Positions 25,445-39,046 of a DNA stretch of 64,000 nt are shown here, in pieces. The first letter of the stretch is position 1. Every line of letters starts with the position of its first letter. This stretch comes from Syngnathus acus. Its lineage: Eukaryota > Chordata > Actinopteri > Syngnathiformes > Syngnathidae. Location of the stretch: NCBI RefSeq assembly GCF_901709675.1, contig NC_051101.1, forward strand, positions 8,640,501 through 8,704,500, read 5' to 3'. Under the pieces are notes generated by a model, which was given only the letters and a program-made list of their open reading frames with translations, was not told the DNA's origin and made no database searches. The translations under genes and the position numbers were made by a program.

Positions 25445-25457
25445 CCCCCCCCCCCCC
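25445..25457 (+). repeat. poly-C run
   Basis: Thirteen consecutive C, followed after TTG by six more C. Confidence 0.9.
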
Positions 25458-25559
25458 TTGCCCCCCATCATCATGTGTGTATGTGTGTAAATTACACGGG
25501 GATTGAGAAACCCTAAACTGAGGTTACATCTCTGTTGTGGTTTGTTGCACATTCACGTA

Positions 25560-26056
25560 CACTTGTGCGCACACGCACCCACGCACGCACGGTACCTACA
25601 GCTACTGTTTATTGACTGACTTGTAGTCTGATATATATTTTATTTATTTACTGCACATTTGCACTTTACTTATGGCTACTGCATACATGCTGACTACCAT
25701 AGTGTGTATTTATTTATTATATTTATTTATTTATTATATTTATTTATTTATTTGCTTACTTACTGTATATTATGCACGCCACCTACAGCTACTGCATATA
25801 TGCTAACCAGTAATCTGTATTAATGTTGTTATTTTAATCTATATCAAAAACCATGCACTGATTTTAGCCTTGTAGACTTATTCATAAACTTCACTATGTT
25901 ATATTGGTGCACGTGACACATTTGATGCAATTTATTGCCCATTACTATTATTTTGGATATGCAAATGTTTTGTTGGATGCTTGTCAGTGTGAGATGCTGC
26001 AAACCAAGTGGCCTACACGGAACAATTCAATAAAGTGAAGTATAAAGTGAATTAAA
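25560..26056 (+). repeat. probable retroelement tail with TTTA-rich block
   Basis: Degenerate units related to CTACAGCTACTGCATATATG recur near 25597, 25671 and 25781 around a TTTA/TTA block (25708-25753). The stretch ends with a CAATAAAGTGAAGT-like phrase near 26029. Fish LINE 3' ends often end in similar AATAAAGT-type phrases. The class is inferred and the ends are approximate. Confidence 0.4.
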
Positions 26057-26466
26057 CAGAAGGAGAAGCTGCAGTGAAAGTGCAAATACAGTCCGAAATA
26101 TGAACTAGGCGTCAACGATGATAAAATACTGATATCATAAAGATTCTCCTTCTTAATATAATCTTCAGAGGAATAATATGAGATTATCACATGGTGACGT
26201 CAGCATTACACATGTTCAATTAACCTTGGTGCTCCAGGTAGGATATGTCAGGGTTGGTTGACGATGCATGCTATTTTGTTTTGATGTTTAAATTAATCAA
26301 TTACATTTATTTTCTAATGCAGCATTTTCATCAAGTTGATTGATTAAAATAAACACATTTGGCATTTGTAGATCACAGACAACACACATTTGTTCCAATA
26401 TGACTGTAATGCTTCTGCACAAGTGCCAAGTTCTAATAATGTAATAGAATAAGCTGTGTTAGTGTC

Positions 26467-26467
<1 letters not shown>

Positions 26468-26497
<30 letters not shown>
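26468..26497 (+). repeat. (GT)n microsatellite
   Basis: About 30 bp of uninterrupted GT. Confidence 0.95.
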
Positions 26498-26498
<1 letters not shown>

Positions 26499-26950
26499 GC
26501 CTTCAAACCAGAAAACCTAATCTAGCATGCTGTCAATGTTGTGTCAGTGACAACCCGGCAATGCAAAGCCAATGTGTTTATGCGGCTTTGCCATCAACAT
26601 GATGGGGAACGATAGTTGTTACCATGACGTCCATCTGTTGTTGCCACTAGAGACAGATGCTGTGACTAACAGGAAGTGACATTCCATGGATGCTTACATG
26701 TACAGACAATACAGAGGCACACACCCGACTGCCAACAACTCAGAAACTGCCTCATTTTATGAATAACATGGTGCACGCATGTGTGAAGATATTGCTGTTT
26801 TGTGAGAACACATTTCATATGGATTAAATCTGTATGAGGCTGATGTTTTTCTGAATTAAGAAATTGGCTTTATTTTTCAAACTCTATTCTATTTTTATTT
26901 TAAATTGCCTGTCATGTTTGTTCTTGGTGTTGGATTTTATCAAATAAATT

Positions 26951-27076
26951 TCCCCCAAAAATGTGACATATATATATATATACTATATATATATATCTTT
27001 TTTTTTCTTTACTATGCATTTTATGGCTGGTGCGACTTGTACTCCGGAGCGACTTATAGTCCGGAAAATACAGTAC
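26951..27076 (-). mobile_element. short non-autonomous interspersed element, copy 1
   Basis: Read on the minus strand it begins with a TACTGTATTTTCCGGACTAT phrase. It continues through AAGTCGCTCCGGAGTACAAG and the CGCACCAGCCATAAAATGCA phrase, and ends near GTCACATTTTTGGGGG. The same sequence order occurs at 61974-62090 in the other orientation, so this is a dispersed element. Compared with that copy, the internal GTCGCACTGGAGTATAA part is replaced by an expanded TA tract (26968-26996). There is no coding capacity. It looks like a MITE-type element often seen in fish, but I cannot name the family safely. Confidence 0.75.
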
Positions 27077-28862
27077 ATAAATTATTATAGTAATTATACG
27101 CAGCATCTCACTGGGGCATGCTATAATTATGGATAAGCTCCAAAACACTGAACAGCAAAATTATTTTGTTACAATTTTCTTCAGAGAGGTTAGGGTAAAC
27201 AAATAACCAAAAGATTAAATAGTACAAAGATTGCAATTAAACGTCCGTTTTGGACGCATGTTAAATTGTCTCACTTCAAAGATGAGTTTGATGCAATAAC
27301 GTGCAGCCATAAAATAACGCCTCTTGCATAGTTTTTGAGAACAAGTGAACAAGTGATTTTGCAACATTTAAATACTTGCATGTAAAAGTGAATCCTGAAG
27401 GAAGAAAACATGGACTATGTTATACCAACAACGTCATTAATCATGTGCATGTCCTGTTTGAGCCAAGACAGCAACTTCAGCATAACCTCGCACTTAATGC
27501 CTGTTGCCTCTGGTCAAGTATTATGGGCTCCCCTGATATTCATTAGAGAGGAAGAGTTTGCATTTGGGACAGACCTGCATGTATTTGCATTTGCATCATG
27601 GCGTAGATGAATGATGGCAACACTTTAGGATAGTGCTACTAGTAGCTGGCCAGCTGTTTTACTTTTAGGGCAGCTGTACCAATGCCTCATGGGTAATGGA
27701 GTCCTTAACCAATTAAAATCTAGGGAAATTAAAACTACAGTCCCAACAGAGCAACTAATCTCTTTCACCATCACTTTTTTTTTGTGCGCTCACTCGCTTC
27801 GGCAGCTGCTCACTGGAAACTCTTTGTGGCATTCAAACAGACAGCCCAACACACACACACACACGCAGACTCCATTCAGCAAGTCCATTTATCAAGGATA
27901 AGTTCCGGTCACCTGGGGATGATTATGGAGATCCCAGCTAATAGCATTCACTTCCTTATATTCTCTACATGCTCCCGACTCTGTCTCCATCCCTGTGGTC
28001 TTATTTTCCTTCCATCTGCTTCGACTCTACGCTTCATGCGGCTTTTTCTCATATATCACAGACTACAATAGGCAATAACTTATACCACAAAGCACCTGGA
28101 CCTCCTCACAGCTGGACCGTCTCAAAGTCTTGTGTGTTTTTTTTTGCTTCCCTAATTAGTTAGCTGGCTCAGACCACTGGCCTAAGACATCAGCCTTTGG
28201 TGTTTATCCAAGTTCATCACCGGTTGCCTTTTCATGTGTTGTTAATGTTAAACAAAACAGTCCCCTGAATAGATTACGCGTAACCTCTGTTGAGTTCTTT
28301 CTTGCAGTGCCAATAAGAGAACTAATCATCTAACCAAACATAAAAAAAGTGAGCACTTTTTGGATATTTGTTTTGACATGTGTCCGAACTGGTCTGATAT
28401 TCATTTTCTGCAATTATTTTTGTTTTCAAAAGGGTGCTCTCGGACCTGGTGATTTATAAAAAATTTATATGAAAAAAACGGTCAATCTACTGTTAAAATG
28501 TGTGAATGTAGAAGGCATACATAAGTTTGCTCGCGCACTCATCATGCAAAGCGGATACAAATTGTCACTGACCCCACAGCTAATTGATGTGAACTTCCAG
28601 CTAATACATTTGACAGATGAACAAAGATGGTGAACACTATCTAAGCGCACAGTGCCACTCCAAAGCCCAATGGCTCATTCCCCAATATTCTTTTCATTCC
28701 ATTTCCAATTTCTTTATTACTCGCTTTTATACTCCATCTACTACTCCATCCATCCCTCCCTCCCATGGCTATTCAGCACAGTAGTGTTCCCGACAAACCA
28801 TCTGGTCCACTTTATTAATGACTGACCCTTCACGGCCTCAACGTCGCCTAGCTGTCACCAAA

Positions 28863-28891
28863 GTGTGTGTGTGTGTTTGTGTGTGTGTGTG
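28863..28891 (+). repeat. (GT)n microsatellite, interrupted
   Basis: About 29 bp of GT with one TTT interruption. Confidence 0.9.
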
Positions 28892-30708
28892 AATGTGCCT
28901 AAGAGCAGGTGCATGCTGACAAATGATGCAATGTTCCTTTGCAGGTTTGCCCTACAAAAGCAGGTGTAACACTCACATCATGTTTTTATTCGTGTCACAT
29001 AGTTAGCGGTAAGTACACAATTAATAAAATTTCATTTAAACATGCGGTTGGCCAGTGGCCCATTGCTATGAAAAAAGTAGGTTGTATTTAAATCTGGATA
29101 AGTTTTGGTGATCTATTCTTGAAAAGCAAGCATTTGAAATCAAGTTTGGAAAAAGTCTAATTTGTTATAAACGGTTTCTTTGAGCTCAGACATATTTTCA
29201 TTGTCTGTCAGTCTTGTTCTATAGAAGAAGGGTGCAAGAAGATGCCTGCTTACATCCCCACCTCTGACAATACGAGTCGGATGAGACCGATCCGACAGAA
29301 AGAAAAGCGAGTAGAAAAAGATAAGAAGCGGAGCGGCTGTGCAGTTGCCTGGGGATTGATCCCGCTAAGACGCACTCAGCGTCTCCTCAGAGAATCAAGT
29401 GAAGGGAGGGACAAAGGGAATGACTTATGAAGATGCTTCACATGAAAGAGATGTGTCAACACTTTGATGGTAAAGAGCGAGAGAGTGCAAATGTGCGGGA
29501 AGATGGAACATAACATGGAAGGTGTAGCATAACGGGTCACGGTCAAGAAAAAAGGTCAAAGAAGCTTCTATAAGGAGAAAATAAGCAGCACTGGCATGCG
29601 TCTGTGTTGAACCTGTTGGGTTTTGGAGCACAATTATATGAGCAATCCGGAACTGTCTCATTAATACAATAGCTTCATGCATCCATCGAGACGCTTTTCT
29701 GCTATATGAATATGACTTGACATGACGACTACCTGTTGTCTCTCTAACATTCCGCCAATCGAATGATGCATGCTACTCGTGGGCAGGGCACACAAATCAA
29801 TTAGTATTAACTTGCACCGTGTGCTTTCTAACAATAACATTTTTGGAAATGGCTTAAGCAGAACCAGATGTGGAGTAAGGGGATTTCATTTCCTAGAAAA
29901 ATAGCACGTCATCGGGATTGGGTTTGAGGCAGCAGATGCCAGAGATGCCAAGTGGTCTGATTTATCCACATTTTGTTGCGGGCAGTTGCCATATGTTCCA
30001 CTGTTACAGATAAATTGGAAATATTCCGGAGAGAAAATTTAGCTTGCTATATTCACTGGGGACTCTAGCTTGATAACCACTGTTCTAAAGGGTTGCTGGG
30101 TAGAAATTGTACTGAATTTTATCACAGCTGTAAGACCTGTTGGCGTTCTGAGAGGTGCTTGACAGACATATGCCTCATCCCATCACCTACAGTCATGGCA
30201 TATGCTAATCCAAAGTAAATCCATCCACTTAGTTTCCACTTGCAGCACATTTGGAAATCACAAGCAGGCTTCAACACTTATACTTACGCTTTAATACTTG
30301 CTACCTTCAAATGATGACTATGCGCATATATGTGGGTTTGTCTTTTGATAGCTTTCAGGATTAGTGATATTCGAGTCTGTATAGAAGTTATAGAGACAGA
30401 ACTGGAGCAGGATTTGGGGATTTTAAATGACAAGAGGCAGGCATGTGTTTCCTCTTAACCCACCCAGGCACAATTTTTGAAGTGTGTAACTCTGTACATG
30501 CACATACGAGGAGGAAAAGTCTAACCTAAAAAAGGAACATGCCACTCATATCACAAAATTCAAAACACTTCAGGTTTGGATTACAGCTGAATTGAAATTG
30601 TGTGTTAAATTTGTTGGAATTTACAGTGATGCATACAGGTCAAGATAAAATACTTAGCATTTGAATTTTCCAAATGAATGACTGTCTTCTCTCCTTGTGT
30701 GCACTCAC

Positions 30709-30889
30709 CACATGTGGAGGCACTTGCTCCATTTTGGCGGCTGGTGTCCCAGGTCTGGGGTAGAACTGATTGATGAAGAGACTGGGGAATCGATAACAGT
30801 TCACCAAGTCCATCGTTTCTCTGAAGTCTTCCTCTGTCTCGCCAGGAAAGCCACAGATTATATCTGTCGCAATTGTTACACCTGGGACC
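30709..30889 (-). CDS. cdkal1: cdkal1 exon C: end of radical-SAM domain, GFPGET motif
   Basis: This internal exon is 181 nt: one base completing the split Arg codon, then 60 codons. The peptide starts [20 protein letters not shown], passes through [20 protein letters not shown] and ends EQVPPHV (about human 353-412). [11 protein letters not shown] and [10 protein letters not shown] are hallmark motifs of the MiaB/MtaB/CDKAL1 methylthiotransferase family, and this is the most diagnostic exon in the window. The acceptor is CTCTCAG and the donor is GTGAGT after GTG. The incoming phase is 2 and the outgoing phase 0. An open frame in another register spans 30605-30955 on the same strand, but the cdkal1 register is clearly the conserved one. 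Confidence 0.98.
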
Positions 30890-32292
30890 CTGAGAGAAAG
30901 ACAGAGACGAAGAGTGTGAGACGGTGCTGTTTAAATTAATGACCGCAACATACAATGGGAGGGCTGATCATGAACATTTTCAAACTAGTGTTTGTAAGAT
31001 AGGAAATAGGAGACGAAAAAAATCTATTCCAGCATACCCCCATACACTGCAGGAGATAACTGCCTATGATAGGAAAAGGTCAGGATGCTTGATAAAATGG
31101 TTTATGTGTAAAAGATGATGCTGAGGTTTGTGATTTTTTGACATTTTGCCACCGTCAAAAAACTAGAAAATGTTCTGCAGAAGGGCCCGTCCCCATGGAC
31201 TCATTCAGACAATCAAAACCTGATTTGGAAACCTTTAGCCAATTGGTTGCAATTGATTATTGATCTGGGTGCTCACTGCATTAATTGTAGCCGGGAAAGC
31301 GGAATAATGAATTGATTTGCTGTGAGTATTGCATTTGTATCGGCAAACGTTGGGACAGATTGTGAAGGGAAATCATGGCCGGGTCATCAGCAACTTAAAC
31401 AACCATCTCTCTCGAGTCCATATTTGACATTACAGTTTTAATGTATGCCGTTTTCACATGTTGCAATACAGTTTTAATGGTTAGCTACAACCCCTGAGGC
31501 ATTTGGCCTCGTACCTGATGGCTAAACCAGCTGTCAATTACCACAAAAGGGCAAAAATTAGCAATAAGAGAAATCTGACACAACATTCAGAAGAGAATAG
31601 ACAGAGTTGTCCCGATCGTATCACCTCATCGAAAATCAACATGACAATTAAATGTCAGTCAACAGCTTGACATGGCTTTGAAAGCCCTTATTTCATTAGT
31701 ACAGCACCTTGTAGGCGAAGCTCTATGCATGCAGGTGTTGCAGTCATCCTCCTTCCCCCTTTTTGTGTGTTTCCGAAACACACACGGTGCTATAATGTTG
31801 AGTATTGTGTATTCAACCCATAAGTGCTAAGCAGCTGGTCGCCTTTATGAGCCGTGAGGTTATAGCGCACTAGTTTTTTTTCACCTCAGTTACGATTGGG
31901 TGGCACCAAGAAGGGCTTTTCGGAAAAAAACATGTAGCCTGATTGAGAGATATGTACAAAACAAGCACCCAAGTAAATAACAAACGGGGAGATATAACAA
32001 GAAAAAGATGTTGCGTAACAAAACTGAAAAAAGTAATGTTCGACCTCCTTGATCCACTTTGATGACATTAACTTCCTGCATCTGCAACCCTCTGATAACC
32101 CCTGACCTATTGATGAGTTCCAATTGGCTGATGGTCATTAATATTAACCAATGGCCTTCAGGCACAATCATCCTTGACCTTTTAGGCTTAACTGATAACT
32201 TCCCTAATGGAAGAAAAATCAAATGTGGAAGGGAAAAGTGAATATGAATGACACTAAAATTATAATATTTATGTATACATTACATTGATATG

Positions 32293-32390
32293 AAGGATGG
32301 GTGAGAACCAATACCAGGTGTCGTATCGGGCCAATACCCGGCCTTTTTTCAAGGTATCAGTACTTGTGATGGCAATGTGATGGTATTGTG
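32293..32390 (+). repeat. possible interspersed repeat relic with reiterated GTATC/ATACC phrases
   Basis: ATGGGTGAGAACCAATACCA, then GTATCGGGCCAATACCCGGC, AAGGTATCAGTACTTGTGAT and GATGGTATTG follow the layout of a common fish repeat made of degenerate GGTATCGGTATC phrases. The ends and family are unknown. Confidence 0.45.
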
Positions 32391-35300
32391 GCCGTTTTAC
32401 AATCGGGAACTTAAGGCATACATGTCTGACATTTAGTCAAAATGTCTCTATAAGTATTGAGTTTATCGTGAAAAAGTATACATATAGAAATAGAAATAAA
32501 TAAAAAAAACATTTGTTGTAATTTTAAGGGGAAATGCTGCATTAGGATATATGGGGCTCTAAAATATCTGTCATAGTTTTTTGTGGACATTTTAAGTGAA
32601 GATATTTTGGGGATTTTCAATATACCCACAGAAATGGAAGTTTTAATGGCTTTATATGTGGTTTGTAGGACCCATAAAATTTTGCACTAAAAGCTCAATT
32701 GGTATTTTGGAAGCATTATGACAAATTAATAAATGATAAGTTAGCACTGTTTACTGTTGTGTAGTGTAATGTTCTTGTCACTGGAGTGTATGAGCAAATT
32801 GCTTCAAGCTGCTCTATTCAGTGGGAGGGGAAGTAAATAAAATTAAGTAATAAACATGCAGATTTTTCTTATTTTTTTTTTTTTTCCAAAGGGATTTATT
32901 TAATTTGCTGTTTGAAGCCTTTCGTGGTGGGGGAGGTTGCATTCTGCAGCAAGTGTGACATTAGTTTACTAAGAGTCTTCACACCATCGATGGACAAAAA
33001 TGAATAAATGCGGCCAAACTGCAATGCAGCACGTGGAGATGGAATACTGTAGGAAATATGTGCAAATTGACTTTTGCGGATAAGGTTGAAGCTGAAAAAA
33101 CACACATAACACACTGTGATTTTGACACCTTTGTCTCTCCAAGATCTAAGGGTGACAAAAGGTGTGATGTGAGATTGTAATGAACAAGGGCCACATTTCT
33201 ATACTCCTTGTTAAAATGAAATGGGGAAAAATGCAACTTGTTATTGTTCACCTTTCAAAACAAGAGTGGCAAAAACAGAGGGATGGAAGTAATGATACCA
33301 AGACAAGGGTGGAAATCAAGACGTGCCAAATGACTTTGCAGCTTCAGTTTGCTTTCAATTATGTCGACATGGTGCTATGTTCCCATTAATGCAAAACTGG
33401 CAAAGGAACTCAGAATAAGGGACGACACTTTTGTTAGTGTGATTTCAACACTTAGGTGGAAAGAAAATTACACTCACGATGCAAAAATACATTTTCTTTT
33501 ACTGTCTGCCATAATTTAGGTAATTTAATATAACCTAAAATATTATTTTTTTTCTAAATGTCATAATGTCCAATTTGAAAATAATTTTTCATAACTGCTT
33601 CACAATAATTCCACGAATGAAGAGGCATTATTGAGCCGTTAAAGAAAATCAATATACAGTACCAGTGCCACCAGTTTGAGCTAGCATTGACAGAAAAACA
33701 TGGTCAAAGGAAATAAAAGCAGTTTAATTGAAATGTTAATCGCACCATCATTGTCCATCTGCCTACAAAAGGCTGAATTAAGCCTCATTAAATAAATTGT
33801 CTTCTGCTTATTTATTATCAACTCTTTGTTTGCTGAGGCTCTTGTGTGTGTATTCATTTCCATATACTCAGTCAACCACTTCATCATATATTCACTCTGT
33901 GTGCATGCGGATGCAAGCATATTTACTCAACAGAAGCCTGTGAGCCAGTCCCCCATGATAAGATAAATACAGGACCACTGGGACAGAAAAAAACTCAGAG
34001 AAAAAGAGGAAAAGAAAAATATAAGGATGTCATGGAGGTATAACAAAGAAGGAGATGGAAGGGTGGAAGTGAAAGAGACAATCTGGAAAGGTAAATATTT
34101 ACAGATTCATTGGCTGAGAAGAGATCGTGCTACCCATCTGTGCTGTATTGTGTGTGCTTTTCTGAAATGCTAATGTATGACACTGCAAGGCTGCTATAGA
34201 GTCAGAGGTGGACATTGAAGAGTGCAGTTTGGAGGTTTGTTAAATTGCAGCCTTGAGTTACCGCCGGGGAAAAAAACAAAAACATACTAAGACATAATCA
34301 TACGTGTTAAAGTCTAAGTCTGCTTCATTGTCAATTTCTTCACATGTCAAGACATACAAAGAGATCGAAATTGCGTTTCCTACTATCCCACGGTGGAGAC
34401 AAGACATATTACACCCAATTGGTCCACATTCAAATACATTCAAGGATTAACTACAGTATAGTGAAAAAAGAAGCAGCAAAATGGCCCGAGGGGTAGTCAT
34501 CGACTGGATTGAAGATATGTAATAGCCACCACACGTGCCTTTATATCGCACTGACCAAGTCAAAAAAAAAAAAAAGAAATTCTTCACAAAAATGTTAATG
34601 TCAGCAAGATTATTCCTGTTATGGTGATACTTTATCAAGAATCACAAGGCACCAATTGCTTGCCTTGCCTGACATTAAAAGAATATTTGCTAGTGTACAT
34701 GCTGACTATAATTGATGCAATTCAGCTATACACAGAAGTGATGTCCAAAATGTGCACTTTGCTTGAGAAGTGTTAAAACCACAGGGCTGTTTCTCCATCG
34801 TTATTCATGCTGTGATGCGAAAATGCCCACCATGAACAATTTGAATTCTTAGAATACAAATTTCAGCTGGCTGGCTGAGGCTGACTGTTAACGCATGTTA
34901 ATGAGCGGCTTTAAATCATCACGTCGGCTGTCAGTAAATACACCAGAAATCTTCCTGTAATGATGAAAAGGCAGAAAATATACTGGTGGGGTCACTCAAA
35001 ATATTCCGTCTCCTGGCCCCACTCGCAAATCCCAAATCACTGACAACTTTATGGTGTCAGAGACTGCCAAGGCCAATAAGCTAATAAAATTCTTGTAACA
35101 ATCCAAATTTGCTACACCAAATTATTGCAAAGCAGTGCCTCCACATGCAAATTTACTGTAGCGGGGAGAGTAAGTGAGTGAGCTTGTGTTTGGAGGCAAA
35201 AGCACTCACAGTGATTTAACAATAGAATAAAATATATATAATGACATCACCGATTAGTCAAAATCACCTCAACAATCATTATCAGCATTCACTTGACTAT

Positions 35301-36018
35301 CACTATCTTAGCATTGACTGCAAAAAAATCCGAAGTCACTCAACCCCTATAATATGATACATGCTGCTACAATTTAGTGGAGCCTCACTATTTCTAGGCC
35401 ATGCTTCAAAGGCTTTAAAAATACACTGGTGCCGATTTTTTTGCAAGATGAATGTAACCTTCAAAGCCCAGAGAAACAATTCTTAAAATGGAAACATCAT
35501 CTATCAGTATTTATTCCTTTTACATCACACAATACACAGAGGTAGACAAAGGTAATCGGTATGTTCATTTTCTGCGATTTATAGAATCAAATAAAAAAAT
35601 CTTTTGAAGATATGATCAAATCCACACACGTAAAATAACATGATACAACTTAAAGTAGGCCGTCAATGCTGCCTCAATTACATTGAATGAGAAGGCTAAA
35701 TAAATAATTCTTGGCATTAATGGAAGTCATCAGTTTGTGTTGGTGACTGTGCAGTAAGCACAAGCCTTATTCCTGATGTTGCTCAACTTTATTAACATTG
35801 TTCTATTCTTTTTTTAAAGTTGTTGGGCTTTATTATAACATGATATTCATGAATAATAAAACACACCAATGAGATTGCCACATATCCCGGTACATTTATC
35901 ATTCACCCATCTGCATTTAATGGAATGTATTTTAGGGTGATGATTCGTTCCACATTGAACTGATGAAAATAAGAAATTTGAATGGAGGTAGCAGAAACAA
36001 ACATGGGTATTTTTTGAG

Positions 36019-36087
36019 TCATTGATTAATCAACAAAATAACCGATAGATGAATAAATTGCTAAGATAATTGTTAGTTGCGCCCCGA
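36019..36087 (+). repeat. possible interspersed repeat relic (TTAGTTGC-CCC end)
   Basis: CATTGATTAATCAACAAAAT, then a GATAGATGAATAAATTG stretch and AATTGTTAGTTGCGCCCCGA, resembles a frequent fish repeat ending in ATCGTTAGTTGCAGCCC. It is degenerate. Confidence 0.45.
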
Positions 36088-36790
36088 CAGAAAACATTAC
36101 CCCAGTAAGAGTATTGCATATTGTTTACCTAGAATTCATCATAACTTTGGAAGACAAATCAATGCATGTCTTCCCTATGCAAACAAATGACCCACATTCT
36201 GTGCAGATAGAGGAATGTTGACTGTGGCTAGTTTCTTTGAGTAAACACCAGCCATTTGTCTGGAAACCTGCAGTGCAAAATAACCTCTGCGCTTGTGTGC
36301 AGTAAGTCATTTGTAAAGATCAAGGGAAGGAAGGGAGAGCCCACATGAAAAATGTTCCCACTGGAGTCATCAGTAAACTTTATCATTTAATAAAAGACCC
36401 TGAGCAGAACTGCAGTTCAATTGAACTTGAGTGCACATGCAGAAACATGCATGCTTCATTAAGCATGGAATAGATTTCTGAGAACAGCCAAGACAAAAGG
36501 ACCAACGGACAGACAGACAATGCGTGTATGCAGCGATCATTCAGCCGGCCAGACAGCTTTGCGCTTCGTTTCAACTCAATCAAACCTTCATTGACATGCT
36601 TGCAGTGCTGCACCGATTCGACCTGGCCAGTTATCCAATAAGACACAAATAACAGGACAAATAAGGAAACGAAATGTATGACGATTTCACTCAGCTTTTG
36701 TCAGTGAGGGAAAAATATGATGCAAAAAAATCTAAATGAAAGACTACCACAAACTGTAGTATTAATAAAAGCCCTGAAGAAATTAAAGCC

Positions 36791-36882
36791 TAGATAAGAT
36801 AGATAAGCTAAGATAGTAGCGAGATAAGCAAAATTAAGATAATGGATAGGTGGCTAGATGGATACCAGATATGTCGATAGAT
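36791..36882 (+). repeat. degenerate GATA-rich tract
   Basis: Multiple imperfect AGATA, GATAAG and GGATA units, including TAGATAAGATAGATAAGC. Confidence 0.7.
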
Positions 36883-38610
36883 TGAAATGAACTTCACAGT
36901 TCAAGTGTTGAAATGGAACGGGTTAAGAGTGCATTCCTAAGGCCTAAGCAGCTTAGCAACTAGACGTAACTTAACCTGAAGGCTTACCGCGTTGGCGGCA
37001 CAGTTCCCTCCCCTGTTGACAACAGAGTAAAAGAATGCAGAGAAACAAAAGCAAGCAACTGAAGACAGTGCTGTCCGTCAGTTGTAATCTACCCTCAGTG
37101 GTCAAAAAAATACGAGCGTCACCCTATCGAGCACGTGCCAGAAATCCCGCACGCAAACTGTGACTGACATGATGAGAGTGAGAGACCGGAGGGGTGAGTC
37201 ACAAAGTGAAACATGGCAGTGTTGTTAGATGTATCAGCTGTTCTGGTATGTTTGAGCACGTACAGATGGTAAATGAGCAACTAAATATGATTTACCTGTT
37301 TACATTGCGTTGACATGCTGGTGCTACATACATTTGTATATTTTGTATCTTAGTCATGGGGGAAATGAAGATTCAAAATTGCTTCATGAAATGGCACTCT
37401 GTTCAACATTCAGCTGAGAGTACACGGAAGACTCACACTCCTAACATTTAGCTGAGTGACAATATAACTAAGTATATCTGTTTTTCTACACCCTCCCTCT
37501 CTCTCTCCATATGAACGTGAACGCTTTACAGCAGGAAAGACAGGTAATGGGTGTCTGAGAAGAGAAAAATCAATTACGTCCTTTAATGAATGAGTTGTTT
37601 CTGGTAATTAAAGCTTTAAGTCTCTACTCTGTGAGTGTACATAAATAATGCAAAGTGCAATGATGTGTCAATATGACAAACATTTTGACATGTAAACATG
37701 ACTTTTGTAACGACTGTACTTTCGCAACACATGATAATAAGAATATTAAAGTTGTCACCATTGAATCATTTTTGAATCGAGAAAAAAAAAATAGTTTCCA
37801 TATAAGTGTAAAATCATTTTCCCAAATACTGTTTATAGACATAAAAAAAGAAATCATTAGTGAAAATAACCAACTACTTTGGATCGAAACATGAAGTTCT
37901 AGATGAGCAAAGATTGATTACCAATAGAGTCTTTTTTTAAGCAACCTCGATTTCTTGTGAAATTTGGTGTGGAGGTCGCTATGTTAATTATTTATGTGCA
38001 GTATAATTCAGTATTTGCAGAAATACCCCGATAAATAGACTGCTTTTATTATGGAATTTCACACTTGATGGGTAAGCAGGCACGTCAGAGACCTTGCATA
38101 AAAACATAAAACGGTTATTTTCATTTACACCTAAGTCATGAAAAAAAAAGGAAAACAAGAGGATTCATCAGGTTTGGGGGGGAACAGTACTCTCCTGAGG
38201 AGTAAAACTCGGTTTTATTGAAAGGTAAAGCTTTGTTGAAGCTGCGAGTGCACTGAACATGAAGGCTGTCTGTCTTTACATTTCCTTGGATCATTTGGCA
38301 GTAAAATAATTGAGGAGCAAATTGCTGAGAATTCTCGTCAGTGAAACCGGGCCAGACTTGCCTTACGTAGTACGTATTTGTTCCTCTCGCTTCCCGCTTC
38401 CCTTCCCTCCACATAGTACCATTTTTTTTCCCTTTCCTGTCTTATCACTGCTTTTTTTTTTTTACTTGTTGCTTTCTTTCCAGGCCCCCGGGGAGAGTGA
38501 CACCCCTCCTGCATGCTATGCCGGTGAAACATTAGCCTCATCTGATACCTTAAACCTGAAAGAGTGTGACCAGTAAAGCGATGAAGGCATGTCATCAGCA
38601 ACGCCCACGC

Positions 38611-38634
38611 GCACACACACACACACACACACAC
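38611..38634 (+). repeat. (CA)n microsatellite
   Basis: About 24 bp of uninterrupted CA flanked by GCGC and CGCAC. Confidence 0.93.
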
Positions 38635-39046
38635 GCACTCAAAGCAGTCACGCTACAACTGCCTGTGTCCTCTTGAAACACAGGGAGGCTTGATATCACC
38701 CTGTCACTCGCTCTGACTAATAGAGATGACTAACACATGAACACACACAGACGCTACACAAACACAACCATCTTGGAGCCGTTTGGAGCCAGTCACTAGA
38801 CTCAAGAGACAGACTGGCAGACAGAAACACATACACACGCATGCAGCATTTATCAACACTTTCAATCAACAGTCAACAGCATCGACTGCAGACAGTTTTA
38901 CACAGCAAACAAATAACATAGTGTTTAGCAGATTACTATTTGGTACCTACAAATGTGACATGGGAAATGAGGAAAGAGAGAAATAATGTCTGAGTTGTTT
39001 TGTCACAATTGTAGTCAGAGTTTTGTTCACAATTTGCCAAGAACCT

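Larger units (their letters stand above)
24007..30708 (-). other. cdkal1 intron between exons C and D
   Basis: This is a phase-0 intron of 6,702 bp. It contains a C-rich run, a TTTA-rich block with a probable retroelement tail (25560-26056), GT tracts (26468-26497, 28863-28891), and one copy of a short interspersed element (26951-27076) bearing an expanded TA tract. No coding similarity was seen. Confidence 0.9.

Noticed and set aside
30605-30955. A 116-codon minus-strand frame covering exon C
   Set aside because: It is in a different register from the conserved cdkal1 frame and runs through both splice sites; it is a shadow of exon C.
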